Shown piece after piece: positions 8,731 through 16,196 of a stretch of DNA of 64,000 nt. The notes beneath the pieces were generated by a model. The model did no database searches and was not told the DNA's origin. It saw only the letters and a program-made list of their open reading frames with translations. Location: the NCBI RefSeq assembly GCF_051903925.1, contig NZ_CP173678.1, forward strand, positions 868,001 through 932,000, read 5' to 3'. The first letter of the stretch is position 1. Each line of letters starts with the position of its first letter. The position numbers and the translations under genes were made by a program. The DNA is from G051903925 sp051903925 (GTDB lineage: Bacteria > Pseudomonadota > Alphaproteobacteria > Zavarziniales > Zavarziniaceae).

Positions 8731-8988
8731 GGGGAAACGGGGAAACTCGGGGGAAACTGCCCTGGGGAAACAGGGGAAACCTTCGGGGAAACAAGGGATC
8801 CCCTCAGCAAGTTGTTGATATGCCTACGGGAAACAGCGTTGGGGAAACTTGGGAAGGGAAACAGGGGAAACAGGGGAAACAGCCGCTAAGCCCTTGAAAG
8901 CGTTGAGTGGGGAAAATGGGGAAAAGCTAGGTACTTCGTACCTCCCCGGCTGAGGGCCAGGAGGGTACTTGTACGGGACCGGGGAAAG
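8731..8988 (+). repeat. Iteron-like array (GGGGAAAC), candidate replication origin
   Basis: Nine exact GGGGAAAC copies start at 8731, 8739, 8750, 8764, 8773, 8785, 8841, 8864 and 8873. There are also two GGGAAAC copies (8828, 8856), two GGGGAAAA copies (8909, 8918) and one GGGGAAAG (8981). All lie on the plus strand directly after the replication gene, at irregular 8–14-bp spacing inside the clusters. Short direct repeats next to a RepA/PrimPol gene are the usual form of plasmid and satellite origins. No plausible gene lies between 8709 and 9532 on either strand; the minus-strand open frames here are repeats read as low-complexity Phe/Pro/Ser peptide. Confidence 0.7.
8929..8975. promoter_or_regulatory. 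Two adjacent GTAC palindromes next to the iterons
   Basis: AGGTAC-TTC-GTACCT (8929–8943) is a perfect inverted repeat, followed by a second GTAC-TT-GTAC palindrome at about 8965–8974. They follow the GGGGAAAA repeats and may be part of the origin (cruciform or initiator site) or an operator. No protein partner can be assigned. Confidence 0.4.
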
Positions 8989-9261
8989 CGGGATTGGGCG
9001 GATACCTGCCCTGAGGTACGGGCGGCCGGTGGAACGACTAGCGCCCGGGCATGCCTGCGGGCCGGTTGGGGTACCGGATTTCGCACACCACTGGCCAGAG
9101 CGCGTGCGCCCGCTGGCCAACGCCAGCCGCGGCCGGCCCCACTCCAGGCGCCAACCCTGGCCTAGATCAGGTGCGGAAAGCGCACCTCTTGATCGTCACT
9201 CAGGCGGTTTGGCCCGTGAAAGCGGCAGAATGCCTAGCCTTGGGCGATCCTGATGCCTGCC

Positions 9262-9279
9262 GGGTAGCGCCGGGGTAAC
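9262..9279 (-). promoter_or_regulatory. Internal inverted copy of the bipartite end motif
   Basis: The plus strand reads GGGTAGC-N4-GGGTAAC, the exact reverse complement of GTTACCC-N4-GCTACCC found at 4121–4138; the right end has the same two words with a 5-nt spacer (20336–20354). It lies in the non-coding segment between the iterons and the long structural operon, so one DNA-binding protein may link recombination, replication and late expression. Confidence 0.5.
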
Positions 9280-9466
9280 GCACCGCCCTGGCGGCCAGGG
9301 ATCGACCCGTGGGGCCCCCTCCCGACCTGGCGAAGGGCCGGTGGGGGTGGGGGCGGGAGGGCGCGCGCGATCGGCGTCGCGAAGTGTAGGGACCTCCCTC
9401 CCGCCTTCCGCTGAATTTTTTGCACAACATGTAATGAATGAAGCCATTTGAAATAGTCTGACAGTA

Positions 9467-9495
9467 TTGGTCAAAATCTCTCCTAGCTGTATCGT
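9467..9495 (+). promoter_or_regulatory. Candidate promoter of the long structural operon
   Basis: TTGGTC (9467–9472), 17 nt, TATCGT (9490–9495), within a strikingly AT-rich 100-bp patch (about 9412–9510) in otherwise GC-rich DNA. It is the last non-coding DNA before a run of nine plus-strand genes with overlaps or short gaps. The -10 match is moderate. Confidence 0.4.
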
Positions 9496-9502
9496 TTAAG
9501 TC

Positions 9503-9528
9503 TCGAATGCACCCAATCGAATGCACCC
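9503..9528 (+). repeat. Tandem 12-bp repeat TCGAATGCACCC at the operon start
   Basis: Two exact copies (9503–9514 and 9517–9528), 14 bp apart, just downstream of the candidate promoter and ending 4 bp before the chosen start of the next gene. Possible operator or leader element; the second copy contains the alternative ATG at 9521. Confidence 0.4.
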
Positions 9529-9532
9529 GCCG

Positions 9533-10237
9533 ATGACTTCACGCGTTGACGAGCTCTTGGGCTTGGTCCGTGTCACGGGACCTGAGCCCGCCCCGGAACT
9601 CCCGCCGGATCCTGCGCCCGAACCGGCCGCCGATCCCGCACCGATCCCCCTGGCTCAGCCGCCCGGGCTGGCCGCCCAACGCGAAGCCGCCAACCGGCGG
9701 CTTGCCGAGATCCAGACCGAACGCGCGACGCTTGTTGCTCAGCGCCGGCAAGCCCGCATCGACGGGCGATCGGATGACAGCCTGCGCTTGTGGGAAGCAA
9801 TCGCGGGCCTGAACTCGGAAGAAGCCCGGCTGCATCAGGACCTGGCGGACCTGGACGCGCTGGACGCCGACGCGGCCGCCCAGGCGCAGCGCGATGCCCA
9901 TGCGGCGCTGCTGGCGCGGTGCCGCGACCTGGCCACCCAGCGGGAGACGCTGGCGGCGGAACTGGAGCCGATCGCACGGACCTTCGCGGATAAGGCGGTT
10001 GAACTGGTCCGCCTGTCCCGTGAACTCGCCGCCATGCTTCCGGCGGAGGTGCTGGAAACGCGCATGCCGGCGGACAGCCTGGCGGGCCCGGTGCGGGTGG
10101 AAGCCGCCATCCGCATGGCAATCCGTGATGCCGGCTGCACCTGGGCGGCGCCTGACGTCCCGTCCCACGTCCGCGGCCCGGGCATCCTGAACCGCGTGCG
10201 CGAAGGAAACGCCCTGCTGGCGAGGTTCCGCGCATGA
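9533..10237 (+). CDS. Coiled-coil protein of unknown function, first gene of the structural operon
   Basis: 234 aa from ATG 9533; ATG 9521 is an alternative but lies inside the 12-bp repeat. After a Pro/Ala-rich segment (about 15–45) comes a long predicted coiled coil (about 45–160, Glu/Arg/Leu heptads with QREAANRRLAEIQTERATLV) and a short C-terminal domain. No family recognised. It ends overlapping the next start (ATGA). Position at the head of an operon with virion-like proteins suggests a structural, scaffold-like or helper-interacting role, without direct evidence. Confidence 0.65.
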   Translation: MTSRVDELLGLVRVTGPEPAPELPPDPAPEPAADPAPIPLAQPPGLAAQREAANRRLAEIQTERATLVAQRRQARIDGRSDDSLRLWEAIAGLNSEEARLHQDLADLDALDADAAAQAQRDAHAALLARCRDLATQRETLAAELEPIARTFADKAVELVRLSRELAAMLPAEVLETRMPADSLAGPVRVEAAIRMAIRDAGCTWAAPDVPSHVRGPGILNRVREGNALLARFRA

Positions 10238-10836
10238 GCGATCAGCCGGCACCGACCCTGGCGGAAGCGCTGGCCAGCGGCCAGACCATCACGCACACGG
10301 CCCATCCGTTCGGCCCGCCGCCCGAACCGCCCCCAGGCGATCCCCCGCCGCCGACTTCGGCGGAGTTCGAGCAAGCCCGCTTGAGCCGGGATGCAGATTT
10401 TGTCCGCCGCCTGACGTCCGGGGACCGCTTCGCTCAACACGAATGGGATGCGGTCGGGCGGAAGGTGCACGCGGAAGTGAAGGCCCGCGACAGCGTGGCG
10501 GCCGCCGCAGCACCGCAGCAGGGCGCGCTGAGCGCGGACACCATGGAAGCGCACCGCGAAGCGTGCCAGGTGCTCAATCGCCATGGCGTGGCCGGCTGGC
10601 AGGACGCCATGACGGCGGCGCTGGCGGCCGCGACCGGCGGCCGTGGAATGCCGACCTATGCCACGAGCGAACGCGACGACGCGGACGCGACAGCCTTCCT
10701 GCACAGCCTGCCCCCCGCGGACCTGGAGGCGCTGAAGCGCGCATCCGGCGCCCTGGGCGTGCACCGGCATCCCGGCTTCATCGCGGCACTGGCTCACGCC
10801 CAACGCACCCGCCCCGTTAACCGAAAGGCCCGCTGA
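10234..10836 (+). CDS. Unknown protein, Pro-rich N-terminus
   Basis: 200 aa; starts in the ATGA overlap with the gene before and its stop overlaps the next start by 1 bp. Residues 25–42 are a Pro-rich linker (GPPPEPPPGDPPPP); the remainder is Ala-rich and helical with no recognised motif. No signal or membrane segment. The tight overlaps argue that it is translated. Function unknown. Confidence 0.6.
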   Translation: MSDQPAPTLAEALASGQTITHTAHPFGPPPEPPPGDPPPPTSAEFEQARLSRDADFVRRLTSGDRFAQHEWDAVGRKVHAEVKARDSVAAAAAPQQGALSADTMEAHREACQVLNRHGVAGWQDAMTAALAAATGGRGMPTYATSERDDADATAFLHSLPPADLEALKRASGALGVHRHPGFIAALAHAQRTRPVNRKAR

Positions 10837-11066
10837 TGCGCGTCCCCCTGAGCATGCCGGTTGAGTTCCATGCCTTGCGCAAGTCCCCTGAAGTTGGGTC
10901 CGACCTGCTGCTGACGGCCTTCTGTCCGCTCCTGCCGGAGCGGAACCAGGTCATCAACTGCACCGAACCGGCGGGCCTGTTTCACGTCCTGGACGTTCGC
11001 TTTCGCGTCCCGTCCTTCGCGATCGAGGTGCGCGGCTACTTCGACCCGGCGGAGCCTGCGGCGTGA
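10836..11066 (+). CDS. Small unknown protein
   Basis: 76 aa; start overlaps the previous stop (TGATG) and its end overlaps the next GTG. The composition is mixed beta-like (LFHVLDVRFRVPSFAIEVRG), unlike the Ala-rich neighbours. No known family. Confidence 0.55.
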   Translation: MRVPLSMPVEFHALRKSPEVGSDLLLTAFCPLLPERNQVINCTEPAGLFHVLDVRFRVPSFAIEVRGYFDPAEPAA

Positions 11067-11245
11067 CCGCGGCGGCCGCCTGGCAGTTGGACAGCGCCGC
11101 CAAGGCGTTCACGCCGCGCGGCCGCGATGAAGGCGAGGGACCCTATTGGTCCCGGATTGCCGACGCCATGAGCCTCAAGGGCTTTTCGTCCGTCCTGATC
11201 GAAGCCGCCCGGGCCCGCGCCCAGGCGGCACAACAGCTGGGCTGA
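11063..11245 (+). CDS. Small unknown protein
   Basis: 60 aa from a GTG that overlaps the previous stop (GTGA). Contains GPYWSRIADAMSLKGFSSVL and an Ala-rich helical end. It is kept because it fits without gaps into the chain of coupled genes. No family recognised. Confidence 0.5.
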   Translation: MTAAAAWQLDSAAKAFTPRGRDEGEGPYWSRIADAMSLKGFSSVLIEAARARAQAAQQLG

Positions 11246-11248
11246 ACG

Positions 11249-11443
11249 ATGCCCGCCGCCACAGGCCTGGACCAGCTGGCCGGGATGCTTCGCGCGTTCG
11301 GCTACAGCCTGGCCGCCATGCCCGATCCAGTCCGCAAGGATGCCGTGCGCCTGGCCCGCAGCTGCGATGTCGACGTGGTGTCCCGCCCCCACCCATGCCG
11401 GCCGCCTGCGCCGCCGGCCGTTCCCTCGAACACGAAGGGCTGA
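11249..11443 (+). CDS. Small unknown protein
   Basis: 64 aa, 3 bp after the previous stop. The N-terminus is helical (GLDQLAGMLRAFGYSLAAM); the C-terminus is Pro-rich with two cysteines. No family recognised; accepted on position in the operon. Confidence 0.45.
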   Translation: MPAATGLDQLAGMLRAFGYSLAAMPDPVRKDAVRLARSCDVDVVSRPHPCRPPAPPAVPSNTKG

Positions 11444-11446
11444 ACC

Positions 11447-11695
11447 ATGCGGTCCACGCTCGAAAGCCTGCGCCAGGTGCTGGCGCCCAACCTGCCCGAA
11501 GGGGATGGCTGGCGGCTTGTTGCTCAGCACTGCGAGGAGTACGCGGCGCACCGCTTCGCCCCCGTCCAGCGCCGCGCCTTCGCGGATCATTCGCCCCCGG
11601 CGGACGATCCCGCGGCGGAGCTCCGCGCCATGGCGGCCGCGTGCCTTGAACTGGCTGCAGCCTCTGACTTGGCGGCCGGCGCCACGGTGCACTGA
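11447..11695 (+). CDS. Small unknown protein
   Basis: 82 aa, 3 bp after the previous stop and 2 bp before the transglycosylase gene. Helical and acidic in the middle (EEYAAHRF, DDPAAELRAMAAACLELAAA). Could be a chaperone or partner of the large protein that follows, by position only. No family recognised. Confidence 0.5.
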   Translation: MRSTLESLRQVLAPNLPEGDGWRLVAQHCEEYAAHRFAPVQRRAFADHSPPADDPAAELRAMAAACLELAAASDLAAGATVH

Positions 11696-11697
11696 GC

Positions 11698-14502
11698 ATG
11701 CCCCGCATTCCGCAATACGACCAGGGCGCGCCCGGCCGTATCCTGCCGTCCGGAACGATCCCGGGCGGCGCCAGCGCGTCGGACTTTGCAGCGCCTGCAG
11801 CGGCATTCGACCAGTTCAGCCGGGCCTTCGACGTGGTGGGCGCGGCGGCGCTCGACGCCGAGGACCGGCGGACGCGGCAGAACCTGGAAGACAAGCGCCA
11901 GCGTGACGCGATCATGGAGCGCGCGGCGAATGAAGACGCGGCGGTTAGGGCCGCGCAGGTCCGTTCGAGCGCACAAATCAACCTGACGCAGGCGCTGGCG
12001 GAGATGCAGGACGCGGCCGCCCCCGGCGCGTCCGGCTTCGTCGACAAGGCGCGCGACACGTTCGAGCGCTATCGGGAACGGGCGCTGAACGCGATCGACA
12101 GCCCCAAGGCCCGGCGCCTGGCGGAAGTCGACTTCGCCCAGCTGGCGCCAACCTTCCTTGGCCAGGCCCTGGACTTCGAGGCGAAGGCCCGCGGCGCCCT
12201 GCGCACCCAAGCAGTCGCGGACCTGGCGCTGAGCTCAGCCAATGTGATCGCGGCCAATCCCGATGCCTATGAGGCGGAGCGCGCCCGCGTCCGGGAACTG
12301 ATCGAAGGCATGGGCGTGCCCCCCACGGCCCTGCCCGCGGTCCTGGCGGACGTGGACAGCACCCTTGCCCAGGCGGCGGCCGAAGGCGTGAAGCGCATCA
12401 GCCCCGAGGCGCTGCAAGCCGCGATCGGCGGCCAGCTGGACGGGAACAGCCTGCCTGCCAACTTCGCCAGCTACCGCGCCGCCGTGATCGCAACGGAAAG
12501 CGGCGGCCAGGTCGACGCGGCCAACCCCAACAGTTCCGCCCGCGGGCGATTTCAGTTCATCGCGCGGACCTGGAACGGCCTGGCGGCGCAATACCCTGAC
12601 TTGGCCCTGACGCCAGAACAGCGCACGGGCACCGATCCGGCCAGCCTGGCCGCCCAGGATCGCGCCTTTGACCGCTTCACGATCGACAACGCAAAGGCGC
12701 TGCAGGCCGCCGGCTTCGCGCCCACACAGCGGAACCTGTATAGCGCGCACCTGCTGGGCGCGGGCGGCGCCACGCGCATGCTGTCCGCCCTGGCGGCCAC
12801 GCCTGACGCACCCGCCACGGCCCACGCGGACCCGGACGCCGTGGCCAGCAACCGCGCCGCCTTCTATGTCGACGGCCGGCCGCGCACCGTGGCGGAGTTC
12901 TACGCATTCACCACGCGGAAGATCCCGGCGGAAGCGTCGTTCGTCCTGGACCCGTCCGGCATCCCCGATCGTACCGGCTTCAGCTTCCTGGATCGGCTGA
13001 CGCCGCAGCAGCGAACCGCGCTCTACAATGCGGCCAATGAGCAGCTGAACCGCAACCGGGCGCTGGCCCGGGCGGAGCTTGAGCCACGCTTGCGCGATGC
13101 GTCCGCCGCGCTGCTGGCCACGGGCGCCTATGCCGGCGCCATGCCCGGCCCCGACGACTTCCTCGCGGCATACGGCCCGACGGCTGGGCCCGCCGAATGG
13201 CGTGCGTTCGAGGCAACACGCCAAGTGGGCGCCCAGGTCGCCCAGGTCCGCACCCTCACGCCCGACGCTCAGGCCGCCCTGCTGGCGCAGGCGAAGCCGA
13301 CGGACACGGCGGCGCCGGGCTTCGCGGAACGGCAGAAGGCCTATGAGACGTTGGCCCAGGCGGTTGCAGCCAATCGCCAGGCCCGCGCCGCCGATCCCGT
13401 GGCCTATGTCGCCAGCGTCTTCCCCGACGTGCGGGAAGCCTGGGCGGCCGTCCAGGGCGCAGCGCCCGACGCCCAGCCGCAGGCAACGGCCCAGGCGATC
13501 AGCCGGACTTGGGCGGCGCAAGCCCAGATCGGCATTCCGGAAGCCCTGCGCGGCGCCCTGACGAAGGACCGCGCGGAACTGGCGGCCAAGGCCTTCAACG
13601 AAGGACCCGGCACGCCTGACGAGCGCGCCAAGGCGCTGGCCGCAACCGTCTTCAGCACGTCGGATCGTGCCCAGCAGCAGGCCGTTTTCCGCCAGCTTGT
13701 GGGCACCGGCGTGCCCGCCGTGACCGAAGGCGCGTTGGAAGCCCTGGCGCGCGGCGATGCCGGCGCCGCTCAGCGCCTGTTCCGCGCCGCCACGCTGAAC
13801 CCGGCGGACGTGCCGGACAGCGCGACCTACACGGACGCGGACATCAAGGCCCGCATCCTGAGCGACGTTCTCACACCTGGCACACTGGCCGATGCCGTGT
13901 ACGGCCTGAGCCTGGGCGCCGCCGGGAACGATCAGCGCGTGGCCCGTGATACCGCGCTTATGACGGCGGCAATCAAGCTGGAACTCGCCAAGGGGCGGGA
14001 CCTGGACGAAGCAACCGCTCAGGCGACGCGCGACCTGCACGGCAATCTGACCTTGTACGATCGCAATGGCGCGCTGCTGGCGATCCCCGCCGGAGCCGAC
14101 GAAGCGGCCTTGGACACCGGCCTTGAAGCCCTGCGCGATCAGGTGCGCGACGCCATGGGCGGCTTTGTCCCGGCGGAGCTCAGCGCGGGCACGGATGCCG
14201 AACGGGCAGGCGCCCGGATCCGGCGCCGCGACGCGCTGCGCCTGATCGATGACCTTGCGGAAAACGGCGTCTGGCGAAACGTCAACGGCGGTTTCGGCCT
14301 GCTGCAGCCGGCAACGGGCCTGCTGGCCGCCGGGACGGACGGGAAGCCGATTGTCTTCACGATGGAGCAGGTGCGCCGCGCCGCCGCCCAGGCCGCCGAA
14401 GCGGAAGCCGCAGCGCCGGCCGATCCCGCGGCGACGTCCTACAGCCTGCCCGGCGGCCGCACGATGGACCTGGGCGCGCCGCCCATGCCGCTCGCCCCAT
14501 GA
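11698..14502 (+). CDS. Large phage-type protein with a lytic transglycosylase domain
   Basis: 934 aa. N-terminal 1–250 is helical/coiled coil. Residues about 255–395 are an SLT-type lytic transglycosylase domain: catalytic Glu267 in AAVIATESGGQVDAANP, then ARGRFQFIARTWNGLA (281–296), with a YSAHLLGAGGATRML segment near 357–371. The rest (400–900) is a long Ala-rich helical region and the tail is disordered. Such size and layout match internal virion or tail-tip proteins that digest peptidoglycan during DNA ejection, not a cell-wall housekeeping enzyme; there is no signal peptide. Its stop overlaps the start of the next gene (ATGA). In this element no capsid or tail gene accompanies it, which is unusual. 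Confidence 0.85.
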   Translation: MPRIPQYDQGAPGRILPSGTIPGGASASDFAAPAAAFDQFSRAFDVVGAAALDAEDRRTRQNLEDKRQRDAIMERAANEDAAVRAAQVRSSAQINLTQALAEMQDAAAPGASGFVDKARDTFERYRERALNAIDSPKARRLAEVDFAQLAPTFLGQALDFEAKARGALRTQAVADLALSSANVIAANPDAYEAERARVRELIEGMGVPPTALPAVLADVDSTLAQAAAEGVKRISPEALQAAIGGQLDGNSLPANFASYRAAVIATESGGQVDAANPNSSARGRFQFIARTWNGLAAQYPDLALTPEQRTGTDPASLAAQDRAFDRFTIDNAKALQAAGFAPTQRNLYSAHLLGAGGATRMLSALAATPDAPATAHADPDAVASNRAAFYVDGRPRTVAEFYAFTTRKIPAEASFVLDPSGIPDRTGFSFLDRLTPQQRTALYNAANEQLNRNRALARAELEPRLRDASAALLATGAYAGAMPGPDDFLAAYGPTAGPAEWRAFEATRQVGAQVAQVRTLTPDAQAALLAQAKPTDTAAPGFAERQKAYETLAQAVAANRQARAADPVAYVASVFPDVREAWAAVQGAAPDAQPQATAQAISRTWAAQAQIGIPEALRGALTKDRAELAAKAFNEGPGTPDERAKALAATVFSTSDRAQQQAVFRQLVGTGVPAVTEGALEALARGDAGAAQRLFRAATLNPADVPDSATYTDADIKARILSDVLTPGTLADAVYGLSLGAAGNDQRVARDTALMTAAIKLELAKGRDLDEATAQATRDLHGNLTLYDRNGALLAIPAGADEAALDTGLEALRDQVRDAMGGFVPAELSAGTDAERAGARIRRRDALRLIDDLAENGVWRNVNGGFGLLQPATGLLAAGTDGKPIVFTMEQVRRAAAQAAEAEAAAPADPAATSYSLPGGRTMDLGAPPMPLAP

Positions 14503-16172
14503 GTGACCTGTTCAGCTTCCGGCCGGAGCCGACGGGCAACGCCTTCAGCGTCCAAACCTTCGGACAGGCGGCCGCAGATCAGACCATGGGCGCCCTTGAG
14601 GTGATCGGGTCCGAGTTCCGCGCCGGCTACCGGGAAAGCCTTGGCCTGGGCACCGTGCTGCGCAGCGCGGAAGCCGCCCGCGGCGGCGCGCCGCTGTCAG
14701 AGGACGAATACAAGCGGTCGGAGTGGTACCGGCCCGCCATCCCATATGACCGGCGCATGACGGCCGATCGCGCCGCGGCGCTGGCCGCGATGCACGATGA
14801 CCGCGAATACCACGCCTACCTGCTGGAGAAGACGCCCAGCTTCGCGGTTGGGACGGCGGCCTATGTCGCTGGCCAGGCGCTGGACCCGATCAACTATGTC
14901 CCGATCCTTGGACCCGCCGCACGGGCCGCAGCGGCGGCGCGCTTTGGCGTGATCGGCGGCCGGGCGATCGTGGCCAGCGCGGATGCGGCCCTGAACACGG
15001 CTCTTGCCTTTGGCGTGACCGCCCCGGCCCGCCAGCGCCTGGGCGATGACGTGTCGTGGCAGGCCTTCCTTGCGGACACGGCCGGCGCCGCCCTGATCGG
15101 CGCAGCGTTCGGCGGCCTGTCCGGCGCTGTGGAGCGCTGGCGCACAAGCCCGGACATCGCCACGCTTCCCCATGCCGAGGCGGCTGGCCGGGCGCTGGAC
15201 GAAGCTGTGGGCGCGTTGGCGATGGGGCGGGACGTTGCCCTGTCCCCCGACACCGTGGCCGCCGTGCGCGCCTTCTCAGGGGACCCCATCATTCGTGATC
15301 GGCTCATGAGTGGCACCGCTATTGCGCGCGTGCTGGACGAAGCCGGCGCGCCGCGCCTCGCCCTGCCCGACGGCCTGACCTTCGAGGCGGCCGCGATCGG
15401 CGACCGGGCCCGCCTGGAGCGGCCGGACCTGGCCCGCGCCCTGGACGATGCCCAGGCGGCGCAGGACGCGCTTGCGGCCCGCGTCGGCGCCCAGCGCGCC
15501 GCCCTGGACAGCAGGACGGAAGCCGACGCCCTGGAGACGATCGACGCCGCGTCCGCCGAACGCGTGCGCGCGATCGATGCCGAGTTGAGCCGCACCATTC
15601 CCGCGGCCCGCCGGGAACGCCTGCAGGCGGAGCGCGCCACGATCATCAGCGCATTCCCGAACCTGGCGCAGCGCGCCCGGGAACTGGCGATCAAGCCGGA
15701 AAAGCAGCTGAAGGCGGAGGAACGCCGCTTGCGCGAGGCGCGCCAGGCCCGCAACCGCGCGGCACGCGCCTATGAGGAAGCCGCGTCCGGGATCATCGCC
15801 AGGGATGCGGCCCTGCGCCGGGCGGTTGAAGCCCAGGCGCCGGCCAGCCTGTTCGATTTCCAGGCCGTGCGCCAGGCCGCCCCGGAGCGCCTGGACGCGA
15901 CGCCGCTTCCGGCGCGCCAGCCTGACCCGGCCGTGGCCGCCGTCCGCGCCCAGGACACGCCGCACGCGCCGGAACCGGCCGCCCGTTTCCGCCAGGTCGC
16001 GGGCTTCGATGATCCGGCTTGGCAACCGGAACAGGACGTGGCCGCGATCGAAGGCGAAGGGCGGTTGAGCGACGCCATGCGGGCGGAGCTGGCGGCCTAT
16101 GAGCTCGAAGCCCAGCGGATCGAAGCCGAAGCCGCCGCAATCGACGCCATGGCCCTGTGCGCCACGGGGTAA
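14499..16172 (+). CDS. Predicted virion/ejection-type protein with hydrophobic region and coiled coil
   Basis: 557 aa, start coupled to the transglycosylase stop. Residues about 110–175 and 188–212 are Ala/Gly-rich and hydrophobic with glycine-zipper spacing (FAVGTAAYVAGQALD, FLADTAGAALIGAAFGGL), suited to membrane insertion; there is no signal peptide. Residues about 300–430 are a long charged coiled coil. The middle gene of a transglycosylase–hydrophobic protein–large protein trio resembles the order of ejection (internal core) proteins in podovirus-like phages; homology to a named protein is not visible by eye. Function is inferred from context and composition. Confidence 0.65.
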   Translation: MSDLFSFRPEPTGNAFSVQTFGQAAADQTMGALEVIGSEFRAGYRESLGLGTVLRSAEAARGGAPLSEDEYKRSEWYRPAIPYDRRMTADRAAALAAMHDDREYHAYLLEKTPSFAVGTAAYVAGQALDPINYVPILGPAARAAAAARFGVIGGRAIVASADAALNTALAFGVTAPARQRLGDDVSWQAFLADTAGAALIGAAFGGLSGAVERWRTSPDIATLPHAEAAGRALDEAVGALAMGRDVALSPDTVAAVRAFSGDPIIRDRLMSGTAIARVLDEAGAPRLALPDGLTFEAAAIGDRARLERPDLARALDDAQAAQDALAARVGAQRAALDSRTEADALETIDAASAERVRAIDAELSRTIPAARRERLQAERATIISAFPNLAQRARELAIKPEKQLKAEERRLREARQARNRAARAYEEAASGIIARDAALRRAVEAQAPASLFDFQAVRQAAPERLDATPLPARQPDPAVAAVRAQDTPHAPEPAARFRQVAGFDDPAWQPEQDVAAIEGEGRLSDAMRAELAAYELEAQRIEAEAAAIDAMALCATG

Positions 16173-16196
16173 CAGGTCCTAGCAAAGGGTAACACG

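Noticed and set aside
8731..8988. CRISPR array
   Set aside because: Repeat units are only 8 bp with 0–6-bp gaps mostly; no spacers and no cas gene.
8519..9526. Minus-strand open frames over the iteron region
   Set aside because: Their peptides are read-outs of the GGGGAAAC repeats (FPxFPxxSFP) with no ribosome-binding site or domain; the DNA repeats explain them.
16167..16194. Two GGGTAACA words before the 857-aa gene as arm-type binding sites
   Set aside because: The second copy doubles as the ribosome-binding region (AAAGGG), as does the copy before int, so these alone do not prove protein binding; they are not listed as regulatory features.
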